Shown: positions 33,210 through 45,960 of the stretch, piece by piece | Layout of the letters: every line of letters starts with the position of its first letter | Position numbering within the stretch: the stretch's first letter is position 1 | From: Aquilaria yunnanensis | Taxonomy: Eukaryota > Streptophyta > Magnoliopsida > Malvales > Thymelaeaceae | Length of the DNA stretch: 64,000 nucleotides | Assembly (NCBI GenBank): GCA_039654915.1 | Contig: CM077597.1 | Location: 31,160,001 to 31,224,000, forward strand | Reading direction: 5' to 3' | Translations under genes and position numbers: made by a program | The notes under the pieces: model-generated | Databases searched by the model: none | Told to the model about the DNA's origin: nothing | The model's input: the letters and a program-made list of their open reading frames with translations, nothing else

Positions 33210-34626
33210 TGTTAGTGTTGTGCCCAAAAGCCAATCATGAGATGATTGTATTTTTTGCACATTGAGTCATGATATTTTATTAAGGCATTAATCCAGCAAT
33301 TATGTTTGTTGTTTTGTTTCTGCGTAACTTAATAAACATAATTGTAAGCCTAGAATAATGATATTCTTAAACGTCCCTGGTCTAGTATTATTGTGGAGTG
33401 GGTTGCAATAATACATAATGACTAGCATATGTGGAGACTAATATGAGATATGTAGTCTACATATGGGTACAAGTTGGAGAACTTGTGTACTGGACCGACC
33501 CACCATGAGAACACTACATGGATTGTTATATGAGTGTCATAAGTGATTCTCATAGTGATCATGGTATATGTAGTCCTTCGACCTAAGATCATCAAGGTTC
33601 CCTACATGTGAGTCACATACTTTGATACTTTCCTTTGTTGCTCATAACTGAGTGAACTTGAAGGAGGTCATTGGGTATGTCACATATCATGCGGAGGGAT
33701 TTGTATGATCAAGATGGGATTTGTCCCTCCTATGTAACGGGAGTGATATCTTCGGGCCCCTTGATAGAGTAAGACTTAGAAAAATGCATGGCCATGCTCG
33801 GATGAGTTGATATACGATATCAATGTCATCAGTTTAAGTTGGTCTACTCGGTAATCAAGAAACCAAAGATTGGGCTATACGAGAGTGACACATTCCATGT
33901 CTCGTGCTTAGTCTTGATATCTTGGACAAAGGGACAATGGCATATATCAGTGATGATCATAAAGGTTTAGTCGAATCATCGACAATCTTGTCACTTGGGT
34001 AGCAATGATGTGTTGCTAGACACCACTCATTGCTTATGATCATAAATGTGATTTATGATCATTGCCAACGTGGTAAGAGCCTATTGGGTAGCACACATAG
34101 AGCTATTTGGATCATTAGAGTGCATGGGCTAGTAATTTGGGTTTTGGTTTCACAATAATTTTGTATTAATAATGGGCCCAATAGTTGAGCCATTATTAAG
34201 CCCGAAATTAAAGCCTAATTGGATTAGGGCTTTGAAACCTATTAGGCCTAGAAGTTAAGTCTCACTATAAATACAACTTCTAGTAAGAAATTCGTAGGTC
34301 TCCTTGCCCTAGCCTCCCAAAAGGACAGCCGCACTCTTCTCTTGCAATTCCTTGGAGGACGCAAGCTAGCACTGCGAGCGCAAGAGAAACGCATCTGCCG
34401 GGACGTGGTGAAAGCATGGTGATCCCGAGAGGCTCGTGTGGATACCATAGAGAGCCTGAACACGTCAACTGTTCAGGTTTTGTGATTCGACTCTATAGTT
34501 GAGTGAGAGATCTCAACCGAAAATTAGGTATGAAAATTTTTGAACACCCGGTTTACCCCGTTTCACTTGGATCCTGGAGGGTTTCGGTTAAATTCCGCTG
34601 CGCTGTTTGGCTCCTGAAACCCATCA
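33210..34626 (+). mobile_element. Copia solo LTR (copy 3), nested in integrase
   Basis: 1417 bp, TGTTAGTGTTGTGCCC ... ACCCATCA. Flanked by CTTGC (33205-33209) and CTTGG (34627-34631), a 5-bp duplication with one change. TATA box 34266-34273. Integrase coding sequence lies on both sides, so the insertion post-dates the Tekay-like element. Confidence 0.92.
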
Positions 34627-35700
34627 CTTGGATCATCTTGATCTTTTCAATGGTCTCATGGATCAGTTCTAGTCCTATCTCAACTGTATCCTTAGGATCC
34701 TGCCAACAATAGGGAGTTATGCATTTCCTCTCAACAGAGCTTCATAAGGTACCATTCTTATCACTGAATGATAGTTATTATTGTAGGATAATTCTATCAA
34801 GGTTAGGAGTTGATCCTATTCTCATTTAAAGTCCAATACACAGCACCTTAGCATATCTTCAAGAATTTGTATGGTTCTTTCTATTTGCCCATCAATTTAG
34901 AGGTGGTAAGCTGAACTTAATTTCAACTGAGTACCCAATGCTTGATGTAGTGATTTCCAAAATCTAGACATAAAGCTTGGGTCTCTATTTGAAACTATGT
35001 CATCTTGGATGCCATGCAATCTCACTATTTCTTTAATGTACAACTATGCCAGCCTATCCAGAGGATCTGTGAGATTTAAAGGCATGAAGTGGGTTGACTT
35101 TGTAAGTCTATCCATAATTACCCATAAAGTATCATGCTTTCCTCTTGTCATGGGCATGATTACCAAGAAATCCATAGACATGGAACCCTATTTTCTTTCT
35201 GGTATGGGCAAATTTTGTAATTTGCCCCTAGTTTTGGTGCTCTACCTTCACTTGTTGGCATACCACACATTTGGACACAAATGTGTAAATTTATATTTTC
35301 ATATTGGGCCACCAAAAGTGTTCTTTTAAACTTTGATACATCTTTATAGTTCTAGCATGTGTGCTCATCTTACTAAAGTGGGCCTCTATCAAAATCTATT
35401 CTTTTAGTTCATAGCCTTTTGGAACATAAATTCTATCTTGAAAATACATCAATCCCTGCCTATAAAAGAACCCTTGGAATAATCTACCAAGTCTCTACCT
35501 AGATCTTCTAGTAAGATCTTCATCCTGCTGTTGCGCCTTTTGTATTTCTGCTTTCCAAATTGAATGAATAATCAATACTCTTAACTAGGCTTGTTCCCAT
35601 CTTAGCCATTTGTTAGCCAAACAAGCCAGGCTATTAAGTTCATTTGGTTCTTCTTATCCATGTTTTAGGATACCTGTATATTTCCTGCATAGGGCATCAG
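34627..35700 (-). pseudogene. Tekay-like integrase core
   Basis: Minus-strand fragments match the integrase catalytic core: a stretch like WVIMDRLTKSTHFMPLNL near 35130-35060 (first Asp lies upstream of it), VRLHGIQDDIVSNRDPSF near 35010-34970 (the usual SDRD Asp reads Asn) and IDGQIERTIQILEDML near 34900-34850 (catalytic Glu). CQMCGMPTS-type zinc-domain residues occur near 35270. Several stops and frame changes. Confidence 0.8.
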
Positions 35701-36905
35701 CCACCTTGTTAGCCTTGCCTTCGGTGTAGTCAATGGTACAATCAAAGTCCATGAGATATTCAAGCCATCTCCTCTATCTCATATTTAACTCTTTTTGAGT
35801 AAAGAGATACTTGAGACTATTGTGATCAGTGAAGATCTGAAATTTATTACCTAGTAGGTAATGTCTCCACTATTTTAAGGCAAAGATCACAACTGCAAGT
35901 TCCAGATCATGTACTGGATAATTTTTCTCATGTAGTCTTAGTTGCCTTGATCCATAAGCTATAGCTTGTTTTTCTTGCATTAATACACATCCTAATCCCA
36001 CAATAGATGCATCTATGTTAACCTTAAATGGTTTATTGGGATTAGGCAATATTAGCATAGGAGTAGAAGTGAGCTTGTCTTTAAGTCTCGGGAAGCTTCT
36101 TTCACACTCCTCAAACCATTCAAATTTCTGTCCTTTTCTTGTTAACTTGGTTAAATGAGCTACCATTACAGAAAATTTTGGTATAAATCTTCTATAAGAG
36201 CCAGTGAAACCCAAGAAGCTGCTTATTTCTTTGACATTTTGTGGTTGCTTCTACTGTAAGATAGCTTCAATTTTTGCTGGGTGTACAGTCATTTCTTGCC
36301 CATTTATTACATGGCCTAAGAATTCAATTTGATTGGTCTATAAATGGCATTTTCTCACTTTGCCATATAGTTGGTGTTTCTTTAACATGCCTTGCATTGT
36401 TCTCAAGTGCTCTTTATGCTCCTCCTCATTCCTTAAATATACCAAAATATCATCTATAAAGATCACCACAAAGTGATCTAGATATGGCCTGAATATTCTC
36501 TGCATTAGGTCCATAAAGAAAGCTAGAGCATTAGTAAGCCCAAATGGCATTACTGTATATTCAAAATGACTATATCTTGTTCTAAAAGCAGTCTTAGGAA
36601 TATCTGCTTCTTTAACTCTTAATTGGAAGGACCCTGATTTAAGATCAATCTTTAAGAACACTAGGGCTCCCTTAAGTTGATCAAATAAGTCTTCATTCCT
36701 AGGGAGAGAGTCTTTGTTCTTCACAGTCATAGCATTGAGCTTTCTATAGTCAATGCATAACCTAAGAGTCTCATCTTTCTTTTTCACAAATAGCACTGGT
36801 GCCCCCCCCCCAAGGAGACACACTTGGCCTAATGAACCTTTTTTCAAGGAGTTCATCTAGTTGCTTTTTCAGCTCATTCATTTTAGGAATTGCAAGCACA
36901 GAAGT
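35701..36905 (-). pseudogene. Tekay-like reverse transcriptase and RNase H
   Basis: RT (36856-36338): [60 protein letters not shown] and the intact catalytic loop [10 protein letters not shown]. RNase H (36214 down to about 35700): [52 protein letters not shown]-run at 36801-36810 and a stop near 36845 disturb the RT start, and a frame change lies between RT and RNase H. This is the best-preserved RT in the window. Confidence 0.9.
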
Positions 36906-37032
36906 TGCTCCTGGAGTTAGTTTAATCTAAAAACCTATTTCCCACAAGGGTGGTAAACCTAGTAGCTCAGAAGGAAATACTTTTAAGAATTCCTTCATAA
37001 TAGGAATCTTGTCCAACTCATTCTTAGACTCT

Positions 37033-37480
37033 TTATCTATCATTCAAGCCCATATATACTTCTTCAAAAAGTGTAGGTATGTAATCTATTACCTTTACTT
37101 GCCCAATATCACATTTTATTAAGTCTTCCAAAGAGTGTTCTATTAATCTTGGTAATATTAACTTCCTATCTTGACAATTTATGATAACATTATTTTCAGC
37201 TAACCAGTTCATGCCCAATATTATGTCATAACTAGTTATTTCCAGAATGTTCAGATTAGCCTTTAGGTCCAGCTTATTTAGCCTAATCACTTAGTCTTTA
37301 ACTATGTGATGTGAAAACACCATTTCATTTCCAGCTATTCTAATCATATACATTTGAGGTAATATTGTAACCTCTAAGTTTAATTCTCTTACTAAGTTAG
37401 CTGAAATAATGGATATAGATGCACCAGTATCATAGAGCATTGAAATAAGCTTATCATAAAGGTAAAAGTTACCTTTCAGT
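37033..37480 (-). pseudogene. Tekay-like aspartic protease
   Basis: The active-site motif ALYDTGASISIIS is encoded at about 37440-37400, with the canonical DTGAS. The conserved SYDIILGMNWLAENN follows at 37240-37190. A stop near 37290 splits the two blocks. Confidence 0.88.
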
Positions 37481-39071
37481 GCTTCCTTATTTTGCTTGCC
37501 ATAGCTTATAACCTCTTCTCCAAGGCTAGCGTCCTCCTTTCTCCTTAATCCTTCAATTTGGCATACCCTTCCAGCTGGTGGTTAAACTTTAGCTAGTATA
37601 GGATGTCTTGGCCCTTTTTGTTTTTCCTGAGGTATTACTATCCATTTTCCTTTGCCTTGTTGGTTTATTGGCCAAGGAGCCTCAAACTTGCCCAGCACTT
37701 TTCTTTTTTCCTTCTTAACTGGGCAATCTTTGACCTATTGGTCCTAAGAACTATACTTCGAAGATCCTTTAGTAATTTTGTAGCATGGTTTAAAACCATG
37801 GTACTTTCCACAAGTTTGGCATTAAGGTCCAAACCTTTGGGCTTCCCTGTGCTTCTTTTGTTCTTTACCCATGTCAACCTTTCCCAATCTATCCTTGGCT
37901 CTTTTTCTTCCACTTTGTTGTCCGATAGGAGCCCCTTTGATGTTTACTGCCATAGGATGTTGGAATTCCTGCTCCAATGTTAGAGCCATTTGAACAATCT
38001 CATAATAAGTTTTAATACCAATAGCCCTTAATATTTGTCTCAACTCAGGTCTTAGTCCCCTGATGAACCTCTTAGTGGTTAACTCCTCTTGCCCATCAAA
38101 CTATGGAGCATATTTGAGGAGACTACCAAATCTATGTTCATATTCCCTAACTGACAAGTTCCTCTATTCCAATAAATCAAACTCCACTTGTTTTCAATTT
38201 TTGGGAGCTTTACTGACATACTATTGTTGGAACACCTAGAGGAACTCAACCCACCTCATAGGTTCTTTCTTCCTTATAGGTTTCCTATCATTCTTGCTCA
38301 TATATGCCCTTTGCACTGTTCTCCCCCAAATCCCTACACTGCTTCTAGCTTAAAAGTGGCTAACAACACTTTCTGGGTGGATGTAACTTCTATTCTTTTA
38401 AATACCTTCTTTATTTGGTAAATCCAGAATTCAGCCTCTTCTGGATCACCACTACCCCTAAACACTAGGGTTTTAAGTACCAGGATGCCTTCTAACTGGC
38501 CTTCCCTTAATCCTTATTTTCTTGGTCTTTCTTTTCTTCTTTCAGGAGTTTTGATCTTTCTCTGAGAAGCCAAATCTTTTGAGCTTTCTAAGATTGACTC
38601 CATTCTTCTAGCATTAGTGCCTAATTGCTCCCCTTCTCTACTCTCATTGCTTCTTCTAATTTCTTATCACAATTTTCTAGCTCTTGGATTTATTCTTTCA
38701 TCATCCTGTTCTTGTTCTTCATTTGTAAGCCTACTTTTCTACGCTTCTCTTATTATTTCTTTTCTTGGGCATCTTTCAATTCTTTCTTGTTCTTCTTGTT
38801 CTACATCAGCAGTAGTGCCTCTAGGTGCCTGGGCTTGGCCCCTAGCAAGAGTTTGCATGCCTACTACAACCAGAGCAATAGTAGCTTGCAAAATTTTGAT
38901 CACATATTCAATTCCAAACTGACCCTACACACTGGGTTCAGGCTCTATGGCCCTATTAGGAGGCCCTATCCTCCTTTCAGCCACCTCCTCATTTTCAGGA
39001 TGTTAATCATGTACTTTATCAACCCTAAAGTTAATCTGGTTTATAATTTCTCTGTTTCTACCTTTGGCCAT
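37481..39071 (-). pseudogene. Tekay-like gag
   Basis: Start ATG at 39071 (MAKGRNREIINQ), about 100 bases after the primer site. Stops interrupt the N-terminal half. The C-terminal part is open at 38043-37822 (YYEIVQMALTLEQEF) and is followed in another frame by the zinc knuckle CQTCGKYHGFKPC near 37825-37785, a CCHC motif for RNA packaging. Confidence 0.8.
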
Positions 39072-39153
39072 TTAGTCCCATAAAACATAAGAATGGTTGT
39101 GCATCATAGTGGGAATTTGCCTAACAGACCTTTAAGGTCCTCTACAACCTTAA

Positions 39154-39165
39154 GCTCTAATACCA
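39154..39165 (-). other. Primer binding site, initiator tRNA-Met type
   Basis: Minus strand TGGTATTAGAGC, four bases inside the 5' LTR, differs by one base from the plant initiator-Met primer site TGGTATCAGAGC. Confidence 0.88.
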
Positions 39166-39169
39166 ACCT

Positions 39170-41834
39170 TGTCAGGACCCAAGTCACCTCCACTATAAAC
39201 CTTTCAAAAGGTTTGGAATAAACTAGTTGTTCTTATTTACTTAGTTGGTTTTGATACAGTGAATTAGGCTTTGACTCCTAGGATGCTTAACCCTAACTTT
39301 TGTTTACTTAGGTTGGAATATCAAGCTTTTGAACATCTAATGGGTTTTACTTAATTTCCCAATCGATTAAATTCCAACCAGTTGAATTTACTTAGAGGAT
39401 CTTGTGAATGCATATACAGTTCAAGGAGGTTAGGTGACTTATATGTGTGTTTTGTGTCCTCCAAGACATACACACATACATGCATACATACTAGGTTACA
39501 AACCATGCATGCATTTCTCTTACCATGCCATACCTAGTGCCCTAGGCCTTACCTAAGCTCACTAATTACAAACAAGGCATAGGCCATACTCTGCTCTAAA
39601 TCCCCTTGCCATTAGTTATATGTAAGTATTTATAGGCCAAAATTTGACAAATAGGGACTACATTGGCCCAAAGATACATACAACAAAATTTTGGTCCACT
39701 AGATGTCATGCATGCTACATAGCTAGGCTTAAACTGTCCCCAAGCCCATAGTCACTTAAACTTCCACTTTGAATTGATTCTCTGGCCATAACTGCCATAT
39801 TACTCTTCTAGTTCTAACCCATACCAGGACAGATCCAAACACAGCAAGTCCCGTTGCAGTCAATAAGGCCTACAAACACAACAATATAGCACAACCATTA
39901 GTTCATTATTATGAACTTTTCCATGCTTCCCCTTTTATAAGCCATATGAAATCCCCTTTTATAAGCCATAATTTCATAGTATACCTCTTTGTACATAGAC
40001 CTCTCCCAAAGGTTCCTTAGCCCTTCACTCTTGCACTTCCTCACTTAAAATGGGAAAACAAGGGCATGAGTACATAGGTACTCAGTAAGAACACAAATTC
40101 AGCACCTAGTGCCTTCACAATGTTTATAACATTGTTATACATATAAACCTCCAATTTTTCTTAATAACCTACATCCAAAGACATAGAAGACACCAAAAGT
40201 ACTATATACAAAATAATACAATATACATATATATATACAAATTAAGGGTTAGCAACGCATACAAACAGAAAATCACACAAACACACACACTACATACACA
40301 CTGTTTCCTTAACATAGAAAGTATGATTTTCTTTCAATTTCTTCATGTGATCACTTTGATTAGATTCTATTAACATAGAGATCCAGTTGATTGATCAAGC
40401 TCAGCCAAACTTGAACAAAAACCTTATGCTTGCTGAAAGCAAACTAGCTAGCTTACCACAGTGCTTAAAGAAAACATAGCCTATTACATAGTGTCTAGGT
40501 TCTTTTGGCCTTAGCCATCCCCTAGGGTAGCTTTTCCCCTTCAAAATATAGGAGAATAAACTTCATATCCTTACCTATGGCTAAAATGGCATCAAGGAAG
40601 CTTGATTATATACCATGCAGCATAGACACCACCATGAGCTAGTTTTATGTCACCATGTCTCAATTTTGCCTTGTTCTTGTTCTTCTTTGTCCACTTTCTT
40701 TTCAGTGGCTTTATGATATCTTTTTAGAGGTTTGGCTAGGTTGTAGTCAATTAGAAGGTAGCAAGAAACAAAGAGCATCAACCCATGAAGAGCACCACCA
40801 TTTGCTTTCCATATGCCATCATGCTTGGTTTTGGTTTTGGCAAGTTCAACTTCTCTTTTGTTTTGTGTATGTCTCAATACCTAAGTAGCTTTTTGGCCAA
40901 TATTTTGAGGTCATAATAGTGCCAAGAACCAACTTATAAGCTATATTCAAGTTGCCTTGAAGACTACAAGTCCAAACAGTGGCCAAATAGACTTGGCAGC
41001 CAAGGACTTTGACTAGTCCTAAGTCAAAAACTCCTTCCAAATAGCTCAAATCCCTTAATATTTCATTTTTTCCTAATTTTCTCCTTAAGTGACGTGTTTT
41101 AATCACCCACTTCAAGTATTAATTTGGCCAATTAGGCCCTCCAGCTTTAATTTGAACATAGGTTCACTGAAAGTGCATCTGAAAGCTCTTTAGTGTACTC
41201 TAGAATGTTTCCATAGTTTCCATGTGTTTTTAACCTTCTCTTGGCCCACATTGTAGCCCTCATTCTTATTTAAATGATAAGCATCAACCCCATGTAATTC
41301 CTTTTAATACATTAGGATTTAGAGTATTTTCATGCTCCTAATTGCACACAAATGTGCACCTGGGGGTCCTCTAGTACACCCTAGAGTGCTCTTGTTATTT
41401 TTCATGTGTTATCCCTTTTTTCTTGGGCTCATATGGCTTCCTAACTTGTATCTTAACCTTAGGCATTGAGCCCACACAATTCTCTTAGTGTTTCGGGCTT
41501 AAAACCCTCAAGTTCACTTGAGTTCACACAAGGGTGTGCCCAAAAGACCCTTATGGCCCTCCTTGGATTTCCTTTCAATGCTTTCAAGTTCTTTAAAATC
41601 TTTCCTCAAACCATGAGTCTTCCTCTTAAGGCCCATCATGGCCACATGTTAACCATTTTTTGGCTTAAGAACAAAGCACTTTTCTCTTATGTTCCACTGA
41701 TGTGCCCTTAAAATGCCTTATAGGTTTCTTTCTCTTAATTTTTCATAACTTGCATTAACTATCCACGTATTTTGTATTCATAAGATTCACAAAAGATTCA
41801 CAGCCCATGGCCTATGCAAATTATAGGTATGACA
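39170..41834 (-). repeat. Tekay-like 5' LTR
   Basis: 2665 bp, partner of 30048-32666. It contains a small local duplication near 39930-39970 (CCCCTTTTATAAGCCATA twice) that is absent from the 3' LTR. Confidence 0.93.
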
Positions 41835-41839
41835 CTCTC

Positions 41840-44100
41840 CACCCCTCGGTGGAGTAGTTCTGTGATCATTACCAAGTGGTGCTTTCATAACTGGCCCCAA
41901 CTCCTTCACCCATATCAATACTTTCATCATTTGTTGCAGAATGGTAATGGTGGACCCTCTTCTAGATGTGTTCCTCCAATTTTACATGTTGGAGCTAAAG
42001 AAGGATTCGTGGGCCAATTGAAAGGATCAATTATTTTACAATTTAAGGGATCCAAAGTGGGGCTTCCCTTACGAGTTCACAATGACCCCCCAACAGGCCT
42101 TTGTCCGAAGGCCTTTGTTGTATAAAGGGTCTAAGGGGCACAAAGTTGACAATAGGCTCCTCATGTGGCTGAAGTCCATAGTAAGGAACGAGAACTTCGG
42201 TAGTTGGCCCAAATCCCCTATACGGAAATAGGGGATATGTTACTCAAGTGGGCAGCAATCAACAGTGGCCACCTACCTTATCCTAACATGGTAAATCCAG
42301 TCAAAAATATTCTAGGGTAGAAGGGCACATTGGTGGAGTCTTTTGAGGTGGCCTTCAAAGCCTAGCAAGGTGCATAGGATCCCAAATGTCGTACTTATTG
42401 CACATTTATCTTTCCATCTTGGTTCTATTTGTTAGAATGTTCTTAACTTGACATTGATTCCTTACAGATATGGGTGATCATGCTAAGGAGAATTTAAAGT
42501 GACAAAAGAGCATCGCCGATGGAATGGCCGATGCCCATAAGCTCTAAATTTTATCAATAGAGGTGGCTCAAGGCTCTAAGGTCAGGGGGGATGCATCTGT
42601 AACCCCTGCTTCCAAGTCAACACCACTAGTGGTGCAATTGGAGGAGTTTCCTCCAGGATAAGGGCCTCAACTTGTCTGAAAGAGCAATGGGAAGTAGGGA
42701 CTTCGCAAAGTATGAGCAATGGTATGATTCGTTCACTTGATGATTTTCATTTTTTCAATGGTGTTGATTTGACATTGTTTTGTGCCGATTGTTGATTTTT
42801 TCATCTAGCTTCTCCTCTGAAGCATCCTAGGAGGAATGGCCCCCCATCCATTTTAGGTACATCCCAATAGTTGTGCGCTTCATTCCAGAGAGTGCCAAAG
42901 AGTGCCGGGTGCTTCGTCCAGAGAGTGCCTGGTGCTTCATCCTAAAGAGTGCTTCGTGCTTCATCATAGAAAGTGTCAGTGCCTTATCTTCCTCCTACCT
43001 TGGTCATCATTCCTAAGGAGGATATTTCACAGAAGGACTTTAAAGAGAATCAAGGAGGCTGGTTGGAAGGTTTAGTCGACGAGGGTTCATCTCTTTTAGG
43101 AATGTGGACTTCTGGTATTAGCCCTAGAACATGGTCTCCGAGCCGGGCCAGGCACAGAAGTATGGTTTGGCACTCAGGGGTTTCCCATCAGACCAAGAAG
43201 TTAATTCTTTGTGGGTGGTTGGTCTCGATGAATTAATCATGGAGGATCGAATTGACATCACCCACCATATTCTAGAGGGGTTAGGACCCATAGGGATTGG
43301 TACCATCATACCAGTCCTCCTTGGGAGGACGGTGCCTAGTTGATGAATGCAATAGCTAGCCTCCATTATGCACATTTACTATCATTCATCATTACTATAC
43401 TATTTGCATGTGAATGTTTTTTCACTTATTATTTTTTATTGTAAGTGGCCATTGTCAGCTTCTTCATCAGGGAGAGGTGCATTGCCCAGGAAAGGGCAAT
43501 GAACATGTTAGCCACATAGGTGGCACTAAACAAGAAGCTTTCAATGGAGTGCGCTACTCATGAGGCACTGGCAATGTAGGCAAAGAAGGAGAAGTAAGAG
43601 AAGCTTGCTAATGACTTGGCTTAGAAGCTCTGGGAATCAGCAGAGGTTCTTTACAAGGTCAAGAAGAAGGAAATCTCAACTCTCACCGAGGCCCAAGAAC
43701 TGAGGGACTATCTAGAGACCAGTAAGAAAAAGTTATCAATTATCGATGGGGGGCTTCAACTAGGCCTACTAGCTCCTCATAATGAAACCAGCTCAAGCTT
43801 AACTGCCACTACTCTTTTTTCTAACTAGCATGACCGAATCTGCAGGGTCACTTTGAGCATGCAGGAGAAGCATTAGTGGCTTTGCCAGAAGTCCAATGCT
43901 CACATCTGAGAGCTTATGATGACCATTAAGGCAATATAAAATAAGCTCAACAATGATGCCTTTGAGGACTAAGGCGTCTTCCCTTAACTCTTCCGAAAGA
44001 TCTAATTTTCCTTCCAGCCATTTATTGCTCATTTTAGAATCAAATGTATGATCCAGTAGGATAGGGTGCACGATTCCACAAGTATGAGTGCTTTTGTTCT
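41840..44100 (+). pseudogene. Tat 2 antisense gene, second part with coiled coil
   Basis: Continues the frame interrupted by the Tekay element (HPSVE, FCDHYQV, then in neighbouring frames GPSSRC and PQQAFVRRPLLYKGSKGH near 42090). Around 43130-43340 an open segment is of unclear homology. From about 43440 to 43780 a Lys/Glu/Ala-rich coiled coil follows (KKLSMECATHEALAM, KVKKKEISTLTEAQELRDYL). The order (PF04195-like start, coiled-coil end) parallels the Tat 1 antisense gene. Heavily broken. Confidence 0.62.
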
Positions 44101-44157
44101 ATAAATAATAATGAAAGGGCGTTCACTTGTTGGCCTTTGTGGCATTATTCCATAGCC

Positions 44158-44860
44158 CTACAGAACACTCAATAGTTCTTTTGCCCATTTTCCCTTGGCC
44201 TCTTTTAGTCTTTCCTTTAGTAGTTCTTTTATGGTCTGATTGGTGACTTCAACTCGCCCATTTGACTGTAATGAGCCACAGGGAAGATTAAAGACAAATG
44301 CCTTTAGTCTTGGAACATCTATGCACCTACTAATTATCGAATTGCATCTCATTGTCTGTAAAGATGGCTCATGGGAATTTGAATTAGTAGATTATATTTT
44401 TCCACAAGAATTTTATGATTTAAAGGGTTATTGTTGTTGCAAAGGGCTCTGCCTCCACCTATTTAATGAAGTAGTCGATAACCATGATACAGTGCTTCAG
44501 TTGCTTAGGTACAGTAGAGAGCACTCTAATTAGGTCAAGGCCAAACACAGCGAAGGGCCAAGGGTTAGCTGCCAGCAAAATGTCAAAAGTTGGCAACCTT
44601 TATTTGAAAGTTAAGCTGGCAGGAGTGGCATAATTGTATAATTCTTCTAGATCCTCTCGAATTATAGGCAAAAACTATCCCTCCCTCAGTGCCTTAAGGG
44701 CCAAGGAATCTGTGCCAATATGCATTCAACAATGTCCTTGATGGATTTCTATAAGGACTTTATGTCCTTCTTAGTGATTCAAGCTTCTTTGTAAGGGCGC
44801 AGTGACCCCTCATCTATACAACTTACCTTCTAGGGCGATGAGCCTTCCAAATTGTATCAT
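44158..44860 (-). pseudogene. Tat 2 integrase, C-terminal half
   Basis: The block SLQSNGRVEVTNQTIKELLK, with the catalytic Glu of QVE-type motifs, is followed by RLKEAKGKWAKELLSVL at 44280-44158, the Tat integrase signature. Upstream pieces to about 44860 are readable in several frames with stops. The frame appears cut at 44158. Confidence 0.75.
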
Positions 44861-45960
44861 TATCATCTGTAATTTCTTAGGCGTCCTGCTCAGCGTCTCG
44901 GTCTTAAGATAGAGTCATATCAATTGTCTTCAATCATCCATGACGGTCTGGTGGTCTAATAAATGGATCAACAGTTCCATGAGTTCTTCCATCAAGGCCT
45001 CCTCCTAACCTTTTGATATGCTGTTAGACCTTGTATCCTAGGCTCTCAAAAACTTCTAGGCTTGCACGAAGTCAAATGTCTTTATTAAATTCTTAACCAA
45101 GTTGAAATACTTACATAGATTTGGATCTTTAGCTCTAATGGCTCTGGTGGTTTTGTTCATGGCTAGCTAGGAGTCATTATATATTTGCAAACATCATACC
45201 CCAGCTCGACTAGCCATTCATAGCCCATCTAACAGGGCCTCATACTCGACTACATTATTTACAACTAGGAACTAGAATTTAAGTCTAAGTGTGGCCTTCA
45301 TACCTAGTCATTCTCGTAATATGACCCTGATGCCCTAGTAGTCTAGACCGAATGCTTCATCAACATACATTTCCCAAGTGGGACAGCATGCTAGTGCTTT
45401 TCTTGAGTACTTTCTACTAGCGTCATCCCTGTGAAAAAGTCAGGCAATGCTTCCGCTTTAATCGCCCTTCAGGGTTCATATTGGATGTCAAATTCCCTTA
45501 ACTTGATACACTATTCAGCTAACCTTTTGGATTGGTCTAGTTTTTAAATGATGACTTTGAGGGGTAGTTCCTTCGATATAATGATCTTATGCATCTAAAA
45601 ATAAGGCCTCAACTTTTTAAATGCAACTGGGCAAATATGGCCTTCTATGGGACGGGGCATCATAACTTGACTCCTTGGAGAGTTCAGCTGATATAGTATA
45701 AAGGCATTGCTTAGGTCATTACTCCTTACTGAGAATAGCGCTAATGGAGCCTTCCTTGGCTACCAAATATAAGATCTTCAAGCCTCAGTTACTTTAATGT
45801 AGGAAGTCATCATAAGTATTCGTTGATTTGTTTAAAAGCTTTTTAGCAGTCTTTTGTACATTCAAACATTGCCTACTTTTCATGTGTTCAGAAGAAGGAT
45901 TGGTAATGGTCCCTGAAATGGAACACGAAATGTCCCAAGAGGGTCCGTTTTCCTGCTAAA
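44861..45960 (-). pseudogene. Tat 2 RNase H and aRNH remnants
   Basis: The aRNH motif NNVVEYEALLDGL is encoded at about 45255-45217, followed by a stop. Flanking pieces of both RNase H domains are recognisable only as short runs in changing frames. Confidence 0.6.

Larger units (their letters stand above)
30048..41834 (-). mobile_element. Tekay/Del-like Ty3/Gypsy chromovirus, complete structure, minus strand
   Basis: LTRs at 30048-32666 and 39170-41834 begin TGTC and end GACA. The perfect target duplication CTCTC lies at 30043-30047 and 41835-41839. Minus-strand order: primer site, gag, protease, RT, RNase H, integrase with a C-terminal chromodomain-type segment, polypurine tract. LTRs over 2.6 kb and the integrase tail suit the Tekay/Del clade. 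A Copia solo LTR (33210-34626) splits integrase. LTRs differ at many sites and by small indels, and the coding frames are broken. Confidence 0.93.

Noticed and set aside
38617..39083. 152-codon plus-strand open frame rich in Ser, Phe and Leu
   Set aside because: Complement of the Glu/Arg-rich Tekay gag, which has the right start, position and zinc knuckle.
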